64,000 nucleotides of DNA from CF-118 sp035934385 (GTDB lineage Bacteria > Chloroflexota > Dormibacteria > Dormibacterales > Dormibacteraceae). The stretch is from assembly GCA_035934385.1 (NCBI GenBank), contig DASYXY010000064.1, forward strand, positions 1 through 64,000. Direction: 5' to 3'. The notes below the pieces were generated by a model. The model searched no databases and was not told the DNA's origin. It worked only from the letters and a program-made list of their open reading frames with translations. Of the stretch, positions 58,306-64,000 are shown one piece after another. The position numbers were made by a program, and so were the translations under genes. Each line of letters opens with the position of its first letter. Within the stretch, counting starts at the first letter, position 1.

Positions 58306-59444
58306 TCGACGTCGAGAAGATCCGCCGCGACGAATTCCCGATCACGCGGCGCGGCGCCTACTTCGACAACGCAACGCTCGGGCCCCCGCCGGTACGTCAC
58401 GTGCGCGCCGTCACCGAATTCCTGGAGCGCATGTCCAGCCAGGGTTTGGAGGACCTGTTCGAGGTCAGCGAGGCGGGTGTCGACGCGGTCCGCGCGCGGG
58501 CGGCCGCGCTGCTGAACGCAGATGCGTCACGGGTCTTCTTCGTGCGCAGCACCAGCCACGGCGTCGGCGTCGTCGCGGAAGGGCTGCAGTGGCGCGATGG
58601 CGACGAGGTCGTGCTGTACGAGCTCGATCATCCGGCTGGGGTCTTTCCGTGGCTGAACCTGGCCGACCGCGGCGTGAAGGTCAGGTTCATCAAGGACCGC
58701 GGCCGGTTCGGTTTCGACGCCGAAGATGTTCGGGAGCTGGTCACGCCGCGCACCCGGGCGGTGTGCGTGAGCCTCGTGAACTTCGCGCACGGAACGCGCG
58801 CGGACGTCGAGGGCATTGCTGCGATCTGCCGGGAGCGAGGCATCTGGTTCGTTGTCGACGCGGTGCAGGCGCTGGGTGCGCTGAGGGTCGATGCGGCGGG
58901 GCTAGGCGCCGACCTGGTGGTCGCGCATGGCTACAAGTTCCTGCTCTCAGGCTTTGGGCTTGGCATCGCGTGCTGCTCCGATCGCGCCCTCGCCGAGCTC
59001 AAGGTCCGACAGGTCGGATGGAACAGCGTGGAGAACCCTTTCGATGTCGATCGCATCCTGGCGTTCGACATGACCTTCCCGCCGAGCGCCAGGCGTTTCG
59101 AGCCGAGCTTCCAGCCCCTGCCGCAGGTGTTCGGCCTCGGCGCGACGCTGGAACTGTTCCACGAGGTCGGTGTCGACGTGATCGAAAAGCGCGTGCTCGC
59201 GCTGGCCGGGCGGCTGGCGGCCGGTCTCCAGACGAAGGGATACGAAGTGGTCGGCCCGCAGGCCACCGAAGCGCGCTCGCCGATCGTCTCGGTCGCTATG
59301 CGAAGCGACCATGAGCGGGCCCGCGTCCAGCGCGGCTTGCTCGCGAGCACGACGACGTGCGCAGTCCGCGAGTCGCGCGTGCGCCTCTCGCCGCACTTCT
59401 ACAACACCGAGGCAGAGATCGACAGATTGCTGAGCTGCCTCTGA
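58302..59444 (+). CDS. Class V aminotransferase / cysteine desulfurase-like PLP enzyme
   Basis: A 380-aa fold-I PLP enzyme of class V. Lys212 in VVAHGYKFLLSGFG is the PLP Lys, Asp186 in WFVVDAVQALGALR stacks on PLP, and VCVSLVNFAHGTRADVEGIA lies between. It resembles kynureninase-like and isopenicillin-epimerase-like members; the conserved C-terminal desulfurase Cys loop is absent, so aminotransfer or beta-elimination is more likely than sulfur mobilisation. GTG 58302 overlaps the thioesterase stop. Confidence 0.88.
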   Translation: MIDVEKIRRDEFPITRRGAYFDNATLGPPPVRHVRAVTEFLERMSSQGLEDLFEVSEAGVDAVRARAAALLNADASRVFFVRSTSHGVGVVAEGLQWRDGDEVVLYELDHPAGVFPWLNLADRGVKVRFIKDRGRFGFDAEDVRELVTPRTRAVCVSLVNFAHGTRADVEGIAAICRERGIWFVVDAVQALGALRVDAAGLGADLVVAHGYKFLLSGFGLGIACCSDRALAELKVRQVGWNSVENPFDVDRILAFDMTFPPSARRFEPSFQPLPQVFGLGATLELFHEVGVDVIEKRVLALAGRLAAGLQTKGYEVVGPQATEARSPIVSVAMRSDHERARVQRGLLASTTTCAVRESRVRLSPHFYNTEAEIDRLLSCL

Positions 59445-59608
59445 TGGCGGAGCTCGAGGACGACATCGGCCGCCGGCTCGAAGAGCTCGGCGTGCGCACA
59501 TCGGAAGAAGAGCTGCGTGAGCTCGCGGCCGCCTATCCCGCGCTGGTCGCGTGGATGCGCATGGCCGAAGAGCTGGCTCGCGACGAGGACCAGGAGCTGC
59601 CCGAGTGA
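59444..59608 (+). CDS. Small GatC/AtzG-like protein (54 aa), probable amidase partner
   Basis: A 54-aa protein, MAELEDDIGRRLEELGVRTS followed by EEELRELAAAYPALVAWMRM and a short acidic end. It is all helical. Its ATG shares the last base of the aminotransferase stop (TGATG) and its TGA overlaps the amidase GTG, so it is made in step with the amidase. Amidases such as GatA and AtzE need a small wrapping subunit (GatC, AtzG); this protein has the size and position of one, but no recognised GatC motif. Partner role is inference. Confidence 0.6.
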   Translation: MAELEDDIGRRLEELGVRTSEEELRELAAAYPALVAWMRMAEELARDEDQELPE

Positions 59609-60945
59609 GCCTGCACTACCGGTCCCTGCTCGAGGTGAGCGGCCTCATGAGGGCCAAGGAGCTGTCGCCGGTCGAGCTCGCGCGCGAGATGCTCGAGCGC
59701 ATCGAGCGCCTGAACCCGAGCCTTGGCGCCTACTACACGGTGTTCGCGGAAAGCGCGCTCGCCGAGGCGCGCGCCGCGGAGTCAGAGATCGCAACCGGGG
59801 CGTGGCGCGGGCCGCTGCACGGCGTCCCGATCGCCTTCAAAGACCTGTTCCAGCTCGGCCCGACCACCGCGGGCTCGGGCTTGCTCGCCGGCCACGTCGC
59901 CAGCCGCGATGCGGAGCTAGTGACGCGAGCGCGAGCCGCCGGCGCCGTCATCCTTGGCAAGCTTGCCACGCACGAGTTCGGCCTCGCGGCGGCGACGCTG
60001 TCCGACCACTTTCCACCCGCGCGCAACCCGTGGGACCCAGAACGCACGCCCGGCGGCTCCAGCACCGGAGCCGGCACCGCGCTCGCCGCGGGCCTGGCCT
60101 TCGGCGCGTTCGGCACCGACACCGGTGGCTCGGTCCGTCTCCCCGCCGCCTTCAGCGGCGTCGTCGGCTTCAAGCCCACGTTCGGGCTCCTGGGCACGAA
60201 GGGCGTGATCCCGCTTTCGCCGACTCTGGACCACGCTGGGCCGCTGGCACGCAGGGTCGCCGATGCCGCCGCGCTCGGCGCGATCGCTTTCGATGCAGAC
60301 GCCGGCCTTCACGGGCTGCGCGTCGGTGTGCCCCGCGACTTCTGGAACGCAGGCGATCCCCAGGTGCGCGAACGCGTCGAGGCCGCGATCGATTCGTTAC
60401 CCGAGCTGGGCGCGCTGATCAGCGAAGTGAGCCTTGGTTTCGGCGTCGTCCAGGTGATGGCGACCGGGTACCTGATCACCCTTCCCGAGGCGGCCGCGTT
60501 CCACCTGCCCGCGCTGCGCAGCGGCCGGTCCGGATACGGCCACGAGTTCGGCCTCGTCATGCGCACTGGACTGCTCGTCCCCGGACACTCCTACGTGCAC
60601 GCGCAGAAGGCCCGCGCCCGCATCTCGCGGCGGATGGCGGAGGTCTTCGAGTCGTTCGACGTGCTCGCGATGCCGACCGTCGGGGCGTTCGCGGACCCGC
60701 TGCCGGCCGGGCCCCGGCCGCTCACGAAACGCATCAGCGAGCAGCCGACGCCGCAGTACACGTGGCTCGCGAACGTCTACGGCGGACCCGCGGTGTCGGT
60801 GCCTTGCGGATTCACCGCCGAGGGACTACCGGTCGGGCTGCAGCTGATGGGCCGCCCGGCCGACGACGCCACCGTGCTGCGCGCGGCGCACGCGTACGAG
60901 CAGGCCGCGGGTTGGCGCGACGAGCACCCGCCGCTCTGGCCCTAG
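59605..60945 (+). CDS. Amidase (amidase signature family)
   Basis: A 446-aa amidase-signature hydrolase. The triad is Lys79 (IAFKDLFQLGPTTAG), Ser152 (TPGGSSTGAGTALAAG) and Ser176 (GTDTGGSVRLPAAFSGV). GPAVSVPCGFTAEGLPVGLQ is the C-terminal landmark. GTG 59605 overlaps the small protein's stop. Context (a GatC-like partner, PLP enzyme, thioesterase) resembles AtzE/GatA-type biuret or aminoacyl-tRNA amidases, but this is a catabolic operon and no tRNA-linked genes are present. Confidence 0.91.
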   Translation: MSLHYRSLLEVSGLMRAKELSPVELAREMLERIERLNPSLGAYYTVFAESALAEARAAESEIATGAWRGPLHGVPIAFKDLFQLGPTTAGSGLLAGHVASRDAELVTRARAAGAVILGKLATHEFGLAAATLSDHFPPARNPWDPERTPGGSSTGAGTALAAGLAFGAFGTDTGGSVRLPAAFSGVVGFKPTFGLLGTKGVIPLSPTLDHAGPLARRVADAAALGAIAFDADAGLHGLRVGVPRDFWNAGDPQVRERVEAAIDSLPELGALISEVSLGFGVVQVMATGYLITLPEAAAFHLPALRSGRSGYGHEFGLVMRTGLLVPGHSYVHAQKARARISRRMAEVFESFDVLAMPTVGAFADPLPAGPRPLTKRISEQPTPQYTWLANVYGGPAVSVPCGFTAEGLPVGLQLMGRPADDATVLRAAHAYEQAAGWRDEHPPLWP

Positions 60946-60952
60946 AAAAACC

Positions 60953-61765
60953 TCAGCCGTACACCGACGACTTGATGCGCACGGGCTCGGGCGGCTTCCA
61001 GCTCGCGAGCAAGGACGGGTCGAGCTCGTAGACCTCGACGCCGAGCGGATGGCAGTTGGCGATGGGGTCGCCGCCGTCTTCGCCCCATCCCCACTGCGAC
61101 AGGTCGCCGCTGGGGCAGGTCGAGATGGCGCACAGCAGGTCGATCTCGGCGAAGAACTCGAAGAAGTCGCCTTTCCTGGCGGGGCTCGCCTCCATGAAGT
61201 AGATCTCATGGACTGGATCGAGCCCTGTCACCTGAAAGACGTTCAGCACGTCGTGCACGTCCAGCTCGGTGAGGTGATAGGGCGCGACCGCGCGCGCAAG
61301 GTTGTTGTGGCACGTGACGTTGTAGTCGCGGTCGTCCAGCAGCTTGTACAGGTAGGGATCGCAGCGGCTGCCGAGCAGGTCGTGGCAGCGGCCGCCCTCC
61401 GCGGTGGGCGTCGTCGGCAGCGTGTCGTTGGTGATGGTGACCATCGGGCGGAGGTAGGGCAGGCACGACCACAGGCGGTCGAAGGTCGTGACGTGCGCGC
61501 CCTGCAGCTGGCGCGTGCGCGCGGCCCAGAAGCGCTCGCGAGGGTTGTCCAGGTTCCAGAGGTTGAGATCGCACACCTGCGGGCCCTCGACCGTGACGAT
61601 GCGCACCACCGAACCCGCCCTCACGGGCCACGCGTAGCCGCTGCGGATCGGGACGATGTGCTCGTGCGTGCGCCGGCTCTGCGGCACCGCGTGCGCGATG
61701 CGCTTGTAGAGCTCGCGATCGAAGTCGATGCGACCAGGCGAGTCGGGGTCGCGGTAGAGGTGCAT
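60953..61765 (-). CDS. DUF1989 (urea carboxylase-associated) family protein
   Basis: A 270-aa protein of the DUF1989 family that clusters with urea amidolyase systems. SGYAWPVRAGSVVRIVTVEG, PQVCDLNLWNLDNPRERFW and HDLLGSRCDPYLYKLL are landmark segments, and CHNNLARAVAPYHLTELDVH and PARKGDFFEFFAEID follow, with Cys, His and Glu residues that could bind a metal. No urea carboxylase or allophanate hydrolase is within the window. It is convergent with the amidase gene 7 bp away, which may hint at a related amide/urea pathway. Confidence 0.86.
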   Translation of the reverse strand: MHLYRDPDSPGRIDFDRELYKRIAHAVPQSRRTHEHIVPIRSGYAWPVRAGSVVRIVTVEGPQVCDLNLWNLDNPRERFWAARTRQLQGAHVTTFDRLWSCLPYLRPMVTITNDTLPTTPTAEGGRCHDLLGSRCDPYLYKLLDDRDYNVTCHNNLARAVAPYHLTELDVHDVLNVFQVTGLDPVHEIYFMEASPARKGDFFEFFAEIDLLCAISTCPSGDLSQWGWGEDGGDPIANCHPLGVEVYELDPSLLASWKPPEPVRIKSSVYG

Positions 61766-61803
61766 CGCGTCATTCTGAGCCGCGGTCGTGCGATGCTGCG
61801 AGC

Positions 61804-62442
61804 GTGCTCGTCGACGTCACGACGTGGAGCCTGGAGACTGAAGACCCTTCGGAGCTCACGCCGTCGCCGTCGCCGCCCGAATTCGTGGAGCTGCGGCAGG
61901 CGCTCAGGCCGACGCCGGAGCTCGGCCGCTTTCTCTACACGGCGGCGGGTGGCAACTGGTACTGGTTCAACCGGCTGAGCTGGACTTACGACCGCTGGCT
62001 GGAGCGGTTCGGCCTCGACCGCGTCGAAGTGTGGGTGATGTACTCGGAGGGCACGCCCGCGGGATTTTTCGAGCTCGACGGGTCCCTCGAGGGTGACGTC
62101 GAGATCGCCTACTTCGGCGTGATGCCGCAGTTTCTCGGCCGCAAGCTGGGCGGCTGGCTGTTGAGCGAGGCGATCCACAGGGCGTGGGCGATGGGGGCCC
62201 GACGAGTCTGGGTGCATACGTGCAGCCTGGATGCGCAGCCGCAGGCGCTTGCGAACTACCAGGCGCGCGGCATGCGAGTGTTCAAGGAGGTCACCGAGCC
62301 GATGGAGGTGCCCGAGGTCACGCCGGGGCCGTGGCCCGGGGCGGGTGTGCGCGGCCCTCACATGGTCATCCCGGGTATCCCTCTCCCTATGGGAGAGGGT
62401 CAAGGTGAGGGTTCAAGGGAGGAACGAAGTGTCGAAAGTTGA
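61804..62442 (+). CDS. GNAT family N-acetyltransferase, C-terminus extended through a repeat element
   Basis: A 212-aa acetyltransferase whose acetyl-CoA motif lies in VMPQFLGRKLGGWLLSEAIH. SLEGDVEIAYFGV precedes it and RRVWVHTCSLDAQPQALANY and QARGMRVFKEV complete the fold. From about residue 190 the sequence (IPGIPLPMGEGQGEGSREER) is encoded by the CCCTCTCCC...GGGAGAGGG repeat, so the original stop was probably displaced by its insertion. GTG 61804. The last 14 bp overlap the Rid gene. Confidence 0.83.
   Translation: MLVDVTTWSLETEDPSELTPSPSPPEFVELRQALRPTPELGRFLYTAAGGNWYWFNRLSWTYDRWLERFGLDRVEVWVMYSEGTPAGFFELDGSLEGDVEIAYFGVMPQFLGRKLGGWLLSEAIHRAWAMGARRVWVHTCSLDAQPQALANYQARGMRVFKEVTEPMEVPEVTPGPWPGAGVRGPHMVIPGIPLPMGEGQGEGSREERSVES
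62379..62411. repeat. REP-like palindromic element, copy 2
   Basis: CCCTCTCCC-TAT-GGGAGAGGG (62379-62399) is followed by TCAAGGTGAGGG. It has the same plan as the element at 30631-30666 and matches a CCCTCTCCC...GGGAGAGGG...GGTGAGGG pattern dispersed in many bacterial genomes. Here it lies within the 3' end of the GNAT gene and 18 bp before the Rid start. Confidence 0.75.
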
Positions 62443-62893
62443 AGAGCGTCTCGCGGCTTTGGGCCACAAGGTGCCGGTGCCGGGTGCGCCGATCGCCAAC
62501 TTCGTGAACACGGTGCGGGTCGGCAACCTCGTGTTCACTGCTGGCCAGGGCCCACGCCGCGAGGACGGCCAGTACGACTACATCGGCAAAGTCGGCAAGG
62601 ACATCGACCTGGAGACCGCGCGCAAGTCGGCCGAGCTGGTCATCCTGAACTGCCTCGGCGTCATCAAGCAGGAGATCGGCGACCTCGACCGGGTCAAGCG
62701 CGTGGTCAAGCTGCTCGGCATGGTCAACTGCACGCCGGACTTCACCGATCAACCGAAGGTGATCAACGGCGCATCAGACCTGCTGGTCGCGGCGTTCGGT
62801 GAGGCCGGGCGCCACGCGCGCTCGGCGGTGGGTATGGGTTCGCTGCCCCTGGGCATTTCGGTCGAGATCGAGATGATCGTCGAGGTCGCTTAG
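62429..62893 (+). CDS. Rid (YjgF/YER057c/UK114) family protein
   Basis: A 154-aa Rid-fold protein. NFVNTVRVGNLVFTAGQGPR is the family N-terminal motif, and GRHARSAVGMGSLPLGISVE the C-terminal Arg motif; Rid proteins hydrolyse enamine/imine intermediates released by PLP enzymes or act in catabolic deamination steps. GTG 62429 has a strong GGAGG ribosome site. A second Rid gene starts 4 bp after its stop. Confidence 0.88.
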   Translation: MSKVEERLAALGHKVPVPGAPIANFVNTVRVGNLVFTAGQGPRREDGQYDYIGKVGKDIDLETARKSAELVILNCLGVIKQEIGDLDRVKRVVKLLGMVNCTPDFTDQPKVINGASDLLVAAFGEAGRHARSAVGMGSLPLGISVEIEMIVEVA

Positions 62894-62897
62894 GCCA

Positions 62898-63293
62898 GTG
62901 AGCCGCGTCAGGGCGCTGCGCGTCCAGGGCCTGATGGAGCCGATCAGCCATTTCTCGGACGCGGTGATCGCCGGACACACCCTGTACGTCTCGGGCCTGG
63001 TGGCCACGAACGAGCACGGCGACGTCGTCGGTGCAGGCGACGTGGTCGAGCAGACACGCCAGATCTTTCGCAATCTGAAGCGCATCCTGGACACCGCGGG
63101 CGCGACTCCGGCCGACGTCGCGAAGGTGACGATCTTCATGCGCGACGTCGCGCAGCGGCCGCTCATCAACCCTGTCCGCCAGGAGTTTTTCGGACCCCAC
63201 CGGCCCGCGAGCACGCTCGTCGAGATCGGCCGCCTCGTCCGTGACGACCTGCTGCTCGAGATCGAAGCCGTGGCGCAGCTGCCCGATGCCTGA
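62898..63293 (+). CDS. Rid family protein, second copy
   Basis: A 131-aa Rid protein, closer to the classical RidA type. FSDAVIAGHTLYVSGLVATN and the ending RPASTLVEIGRLVRDDLLLE contain the conserved Arg and Glu that bind the imine. It differs from its neighbour at most positions, so it is not a recent duplicate. GTG 62898. A VOC gene overlaps its end by 8 bp. Confidence 0.88.
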   Translation: MSRVRALRVQGLMEPISHFSDAVIAGHTLYVSGLVATNEHGDVVGAGDVVEQTRQIFRNLKRILDTAGATPADVAKVTIFMRDVAQRPLINPVRQEFFGPHRPASTLVEIGRLVRDDLLLEIEAVAQLPDA

Positions 63294-63981
63294 CTTCTCA
63301 CAGTCGGCGCAGGGGCTCGTGCCACCAGCGGTGATCGACCACGTCCTGCTGCCGGTGGGCAACCTAGAAGACGCCGCCCGGCACATGCACGACCGCTACG
63401 GCCTGCAGGCCAACGAGGGCGGCCGGCATGCAACCGGCGGGACGGCCAACTACATCGTGCCGCTCGGCCTTCACTACTTCGAGCTGATCGCGGTGATCGA
63501 GCCGGCCGAGGTCCGAGACAGCCACCTCGGGGCGCGGGTGCTGGAGGCGCTGCGCGAGGGTAAGACCTTCGTGGCGTGGGCGCTTCGCACGGCCGACCTC
63601 GACGCGGTGCGCGCGAAGCTTCTCGCCGAAGGCTGGGACCTCCCGCCGATGACCGAAGGCTCGCGCAAGCGTCCTGACGGCCAGCTTTTGAGCTGGCGGA
63701 CTCAGGACGTCGAGAAAGCCGCTGGCCCGACCGCGATGCCGTTCGTTATCGAGTGGAAGATCCCGGACGGCCTGCATCCCGGCGAGGCTGCGGCCGCGCA
63801 CGAGCACGGCGCGACCGCGATCAAGCGCGTCGTGGTCGGCGCGCGCGAACCCGACAACGTCCGGCGCCGGCTGGCGGTGCTGCTCGGAGGGTCGGGCATG
63901 TACGACGTGCGCGACTCAGATTCCGACGGCGTCGAGGAGGTCGTGCTCGCTCACCGGGACGGTGAGACCGTCATCAGGTGA
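63286..63981 (+). CDS. VOC/glyoxalase-like domain protein (Glyoxalase_3 type)
   Basis: A 231-aa protein of the Glyoxalase_3-like VOC family. AVIDHVLLPVGNLEDAARHM opens the first domain and contains the likely metal His; TGGTANYIVPLGLHYFELIA and VAWALRTADLDAVRAKLLAE follow, with AIKRVVVGAREPDNVRRRLA in the second half. No enzyme function is assigned. The ATG lies within the second Rid gene, and its stop overlaps the next start (GTGA). Confidence 0.82.
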   Translation: MPDFSQSAQGLVPPAVIDHVLLPVGNLEDAARHMHDRYGLQANEGGRHATGGTANYIVPLGLHYFELIAVIEPAEVRDSHLGARVLEALREGKTFVAWALRTADLDAVRAKLLAEGWDLPPMTEGSRKRPDGQLLSWRTQDVEKAAGPTAMPFVIEWKIPDGLHPGEAAAAHEHGATAIKRVVVGAREPDNVRRRLAVLLGGSGMYDVRDSDSDGVEEVVLAHRDGETVIR

Positions 63982-64000
63982 GCAATCGACTCGAGGGCAG
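63978..64000 (+). CDS. Start of the next gene (partial, 7 codons)
   Basis: A GTG at 63978 overlaps the VOC stop (GTGA), the junction used throughout the window, and gives MSNRLEG before the window ends. MSNRLEGK- is a frequent start of SDR dehydrogenases, which would fit, but seven codons do not prove it. Confidence 0.4.

Overview
The window is GC-rich, densely packed bacterial chromosome with no rRNA, tRNA, CRISPR array or transposase that I can see. F420-type enzymes (LLM class, Ddn-like and PPOX-like), ECF sigma factors, DUF2510, DUF993 and many starts preceded by a TANNNT box only 6-9 nt upstream point to a soil bacterium of the Actinobacteriota / Chloroflexota / Dormibacterota kind. No phylogenetic marker gene is present, so this is an inference.

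Region by region. 0-5.4 kb: small housekeeping and repair genes (peroxiredoxin, proline-racemase-like protein, two adjacent Tag-type glycosylases, an FAH hydrolase broken by an in-frame amber codon, PhzF, UBP zinc finger, GNAT). 5.4-15.4 kb: HxlR and two MarR regulators with divergent enzymes, a sugar kinase/MFS/enoyl-CoA hydratase operon, a ChrB-domain protein, and a phosphoesterase with an unfamiliar partner. 15.4-20.6 kb: a sigma-factor neighbourhood with an ECF sigma coupled to a membrane protein carrying seven Asp-box repeats, a SigG-like sigma, a STAS remnant, a DUF2510 membrane protein and a second Asp-box protein. 20.6-24.4 kb: cytochrome bd oxidase (cydAB) divergent from a Crp/Fnr regulator, then two very small proteins. 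24.5-30.6 kb: a serine hydrolase, a five-gene CoA/acyl operon (LLM oxidoreductase, SDR, MaoC, CaiB, VOC) and a divergent DUF993 protein.

30.7-50 kb is the centrepiece, a catabolic island. Operon B (36.8 to 30.7 kb, minus) encodes a cysteine hydrolase, a D-amino-acid deaminase-like PLP enzyme, KDG kinase, KDPG aldolase, an amidase and an amidohydrolase. Operon A (49.7 to 38.1 kb, minus) has a clear TTGACA-N17-TACCCT promoter and encodes a Gfo/Idh dehydrogenase, a complete Liv-type ABC importer, a class II histone-deacetylase-like amidohydrolase, an RraA-like protein, a CocE-type hydrolase, an SDR and a D-aminoacylase. Between them sits a plus-strand protein of unknown function. Nearly every junction is a 4-bp ATGA/GTGA overlap. 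The gene set suggests import of an N-acylated, possibly D-configured amine, amino acid or amino sugar, followed by deacylation, deamination and entry into the KDG/KDPG route; this is inference.

49.8-64 kb: a GMC oxidoreductase with its small subunit, glutathione peroxidase, dienelactone hydrolase, an ABC exporter, an orphan histidine kinase, a nitroreductase-thioesterase-aminotransferase-small protein-amidase operon, a DUF1989 protein, and a GNAT/Rid/Rid/VOC operon that runs off the window. Two copies of a CCCTC...GAGGG dispersed repeat lie at 30.6 and 62.4 kb.
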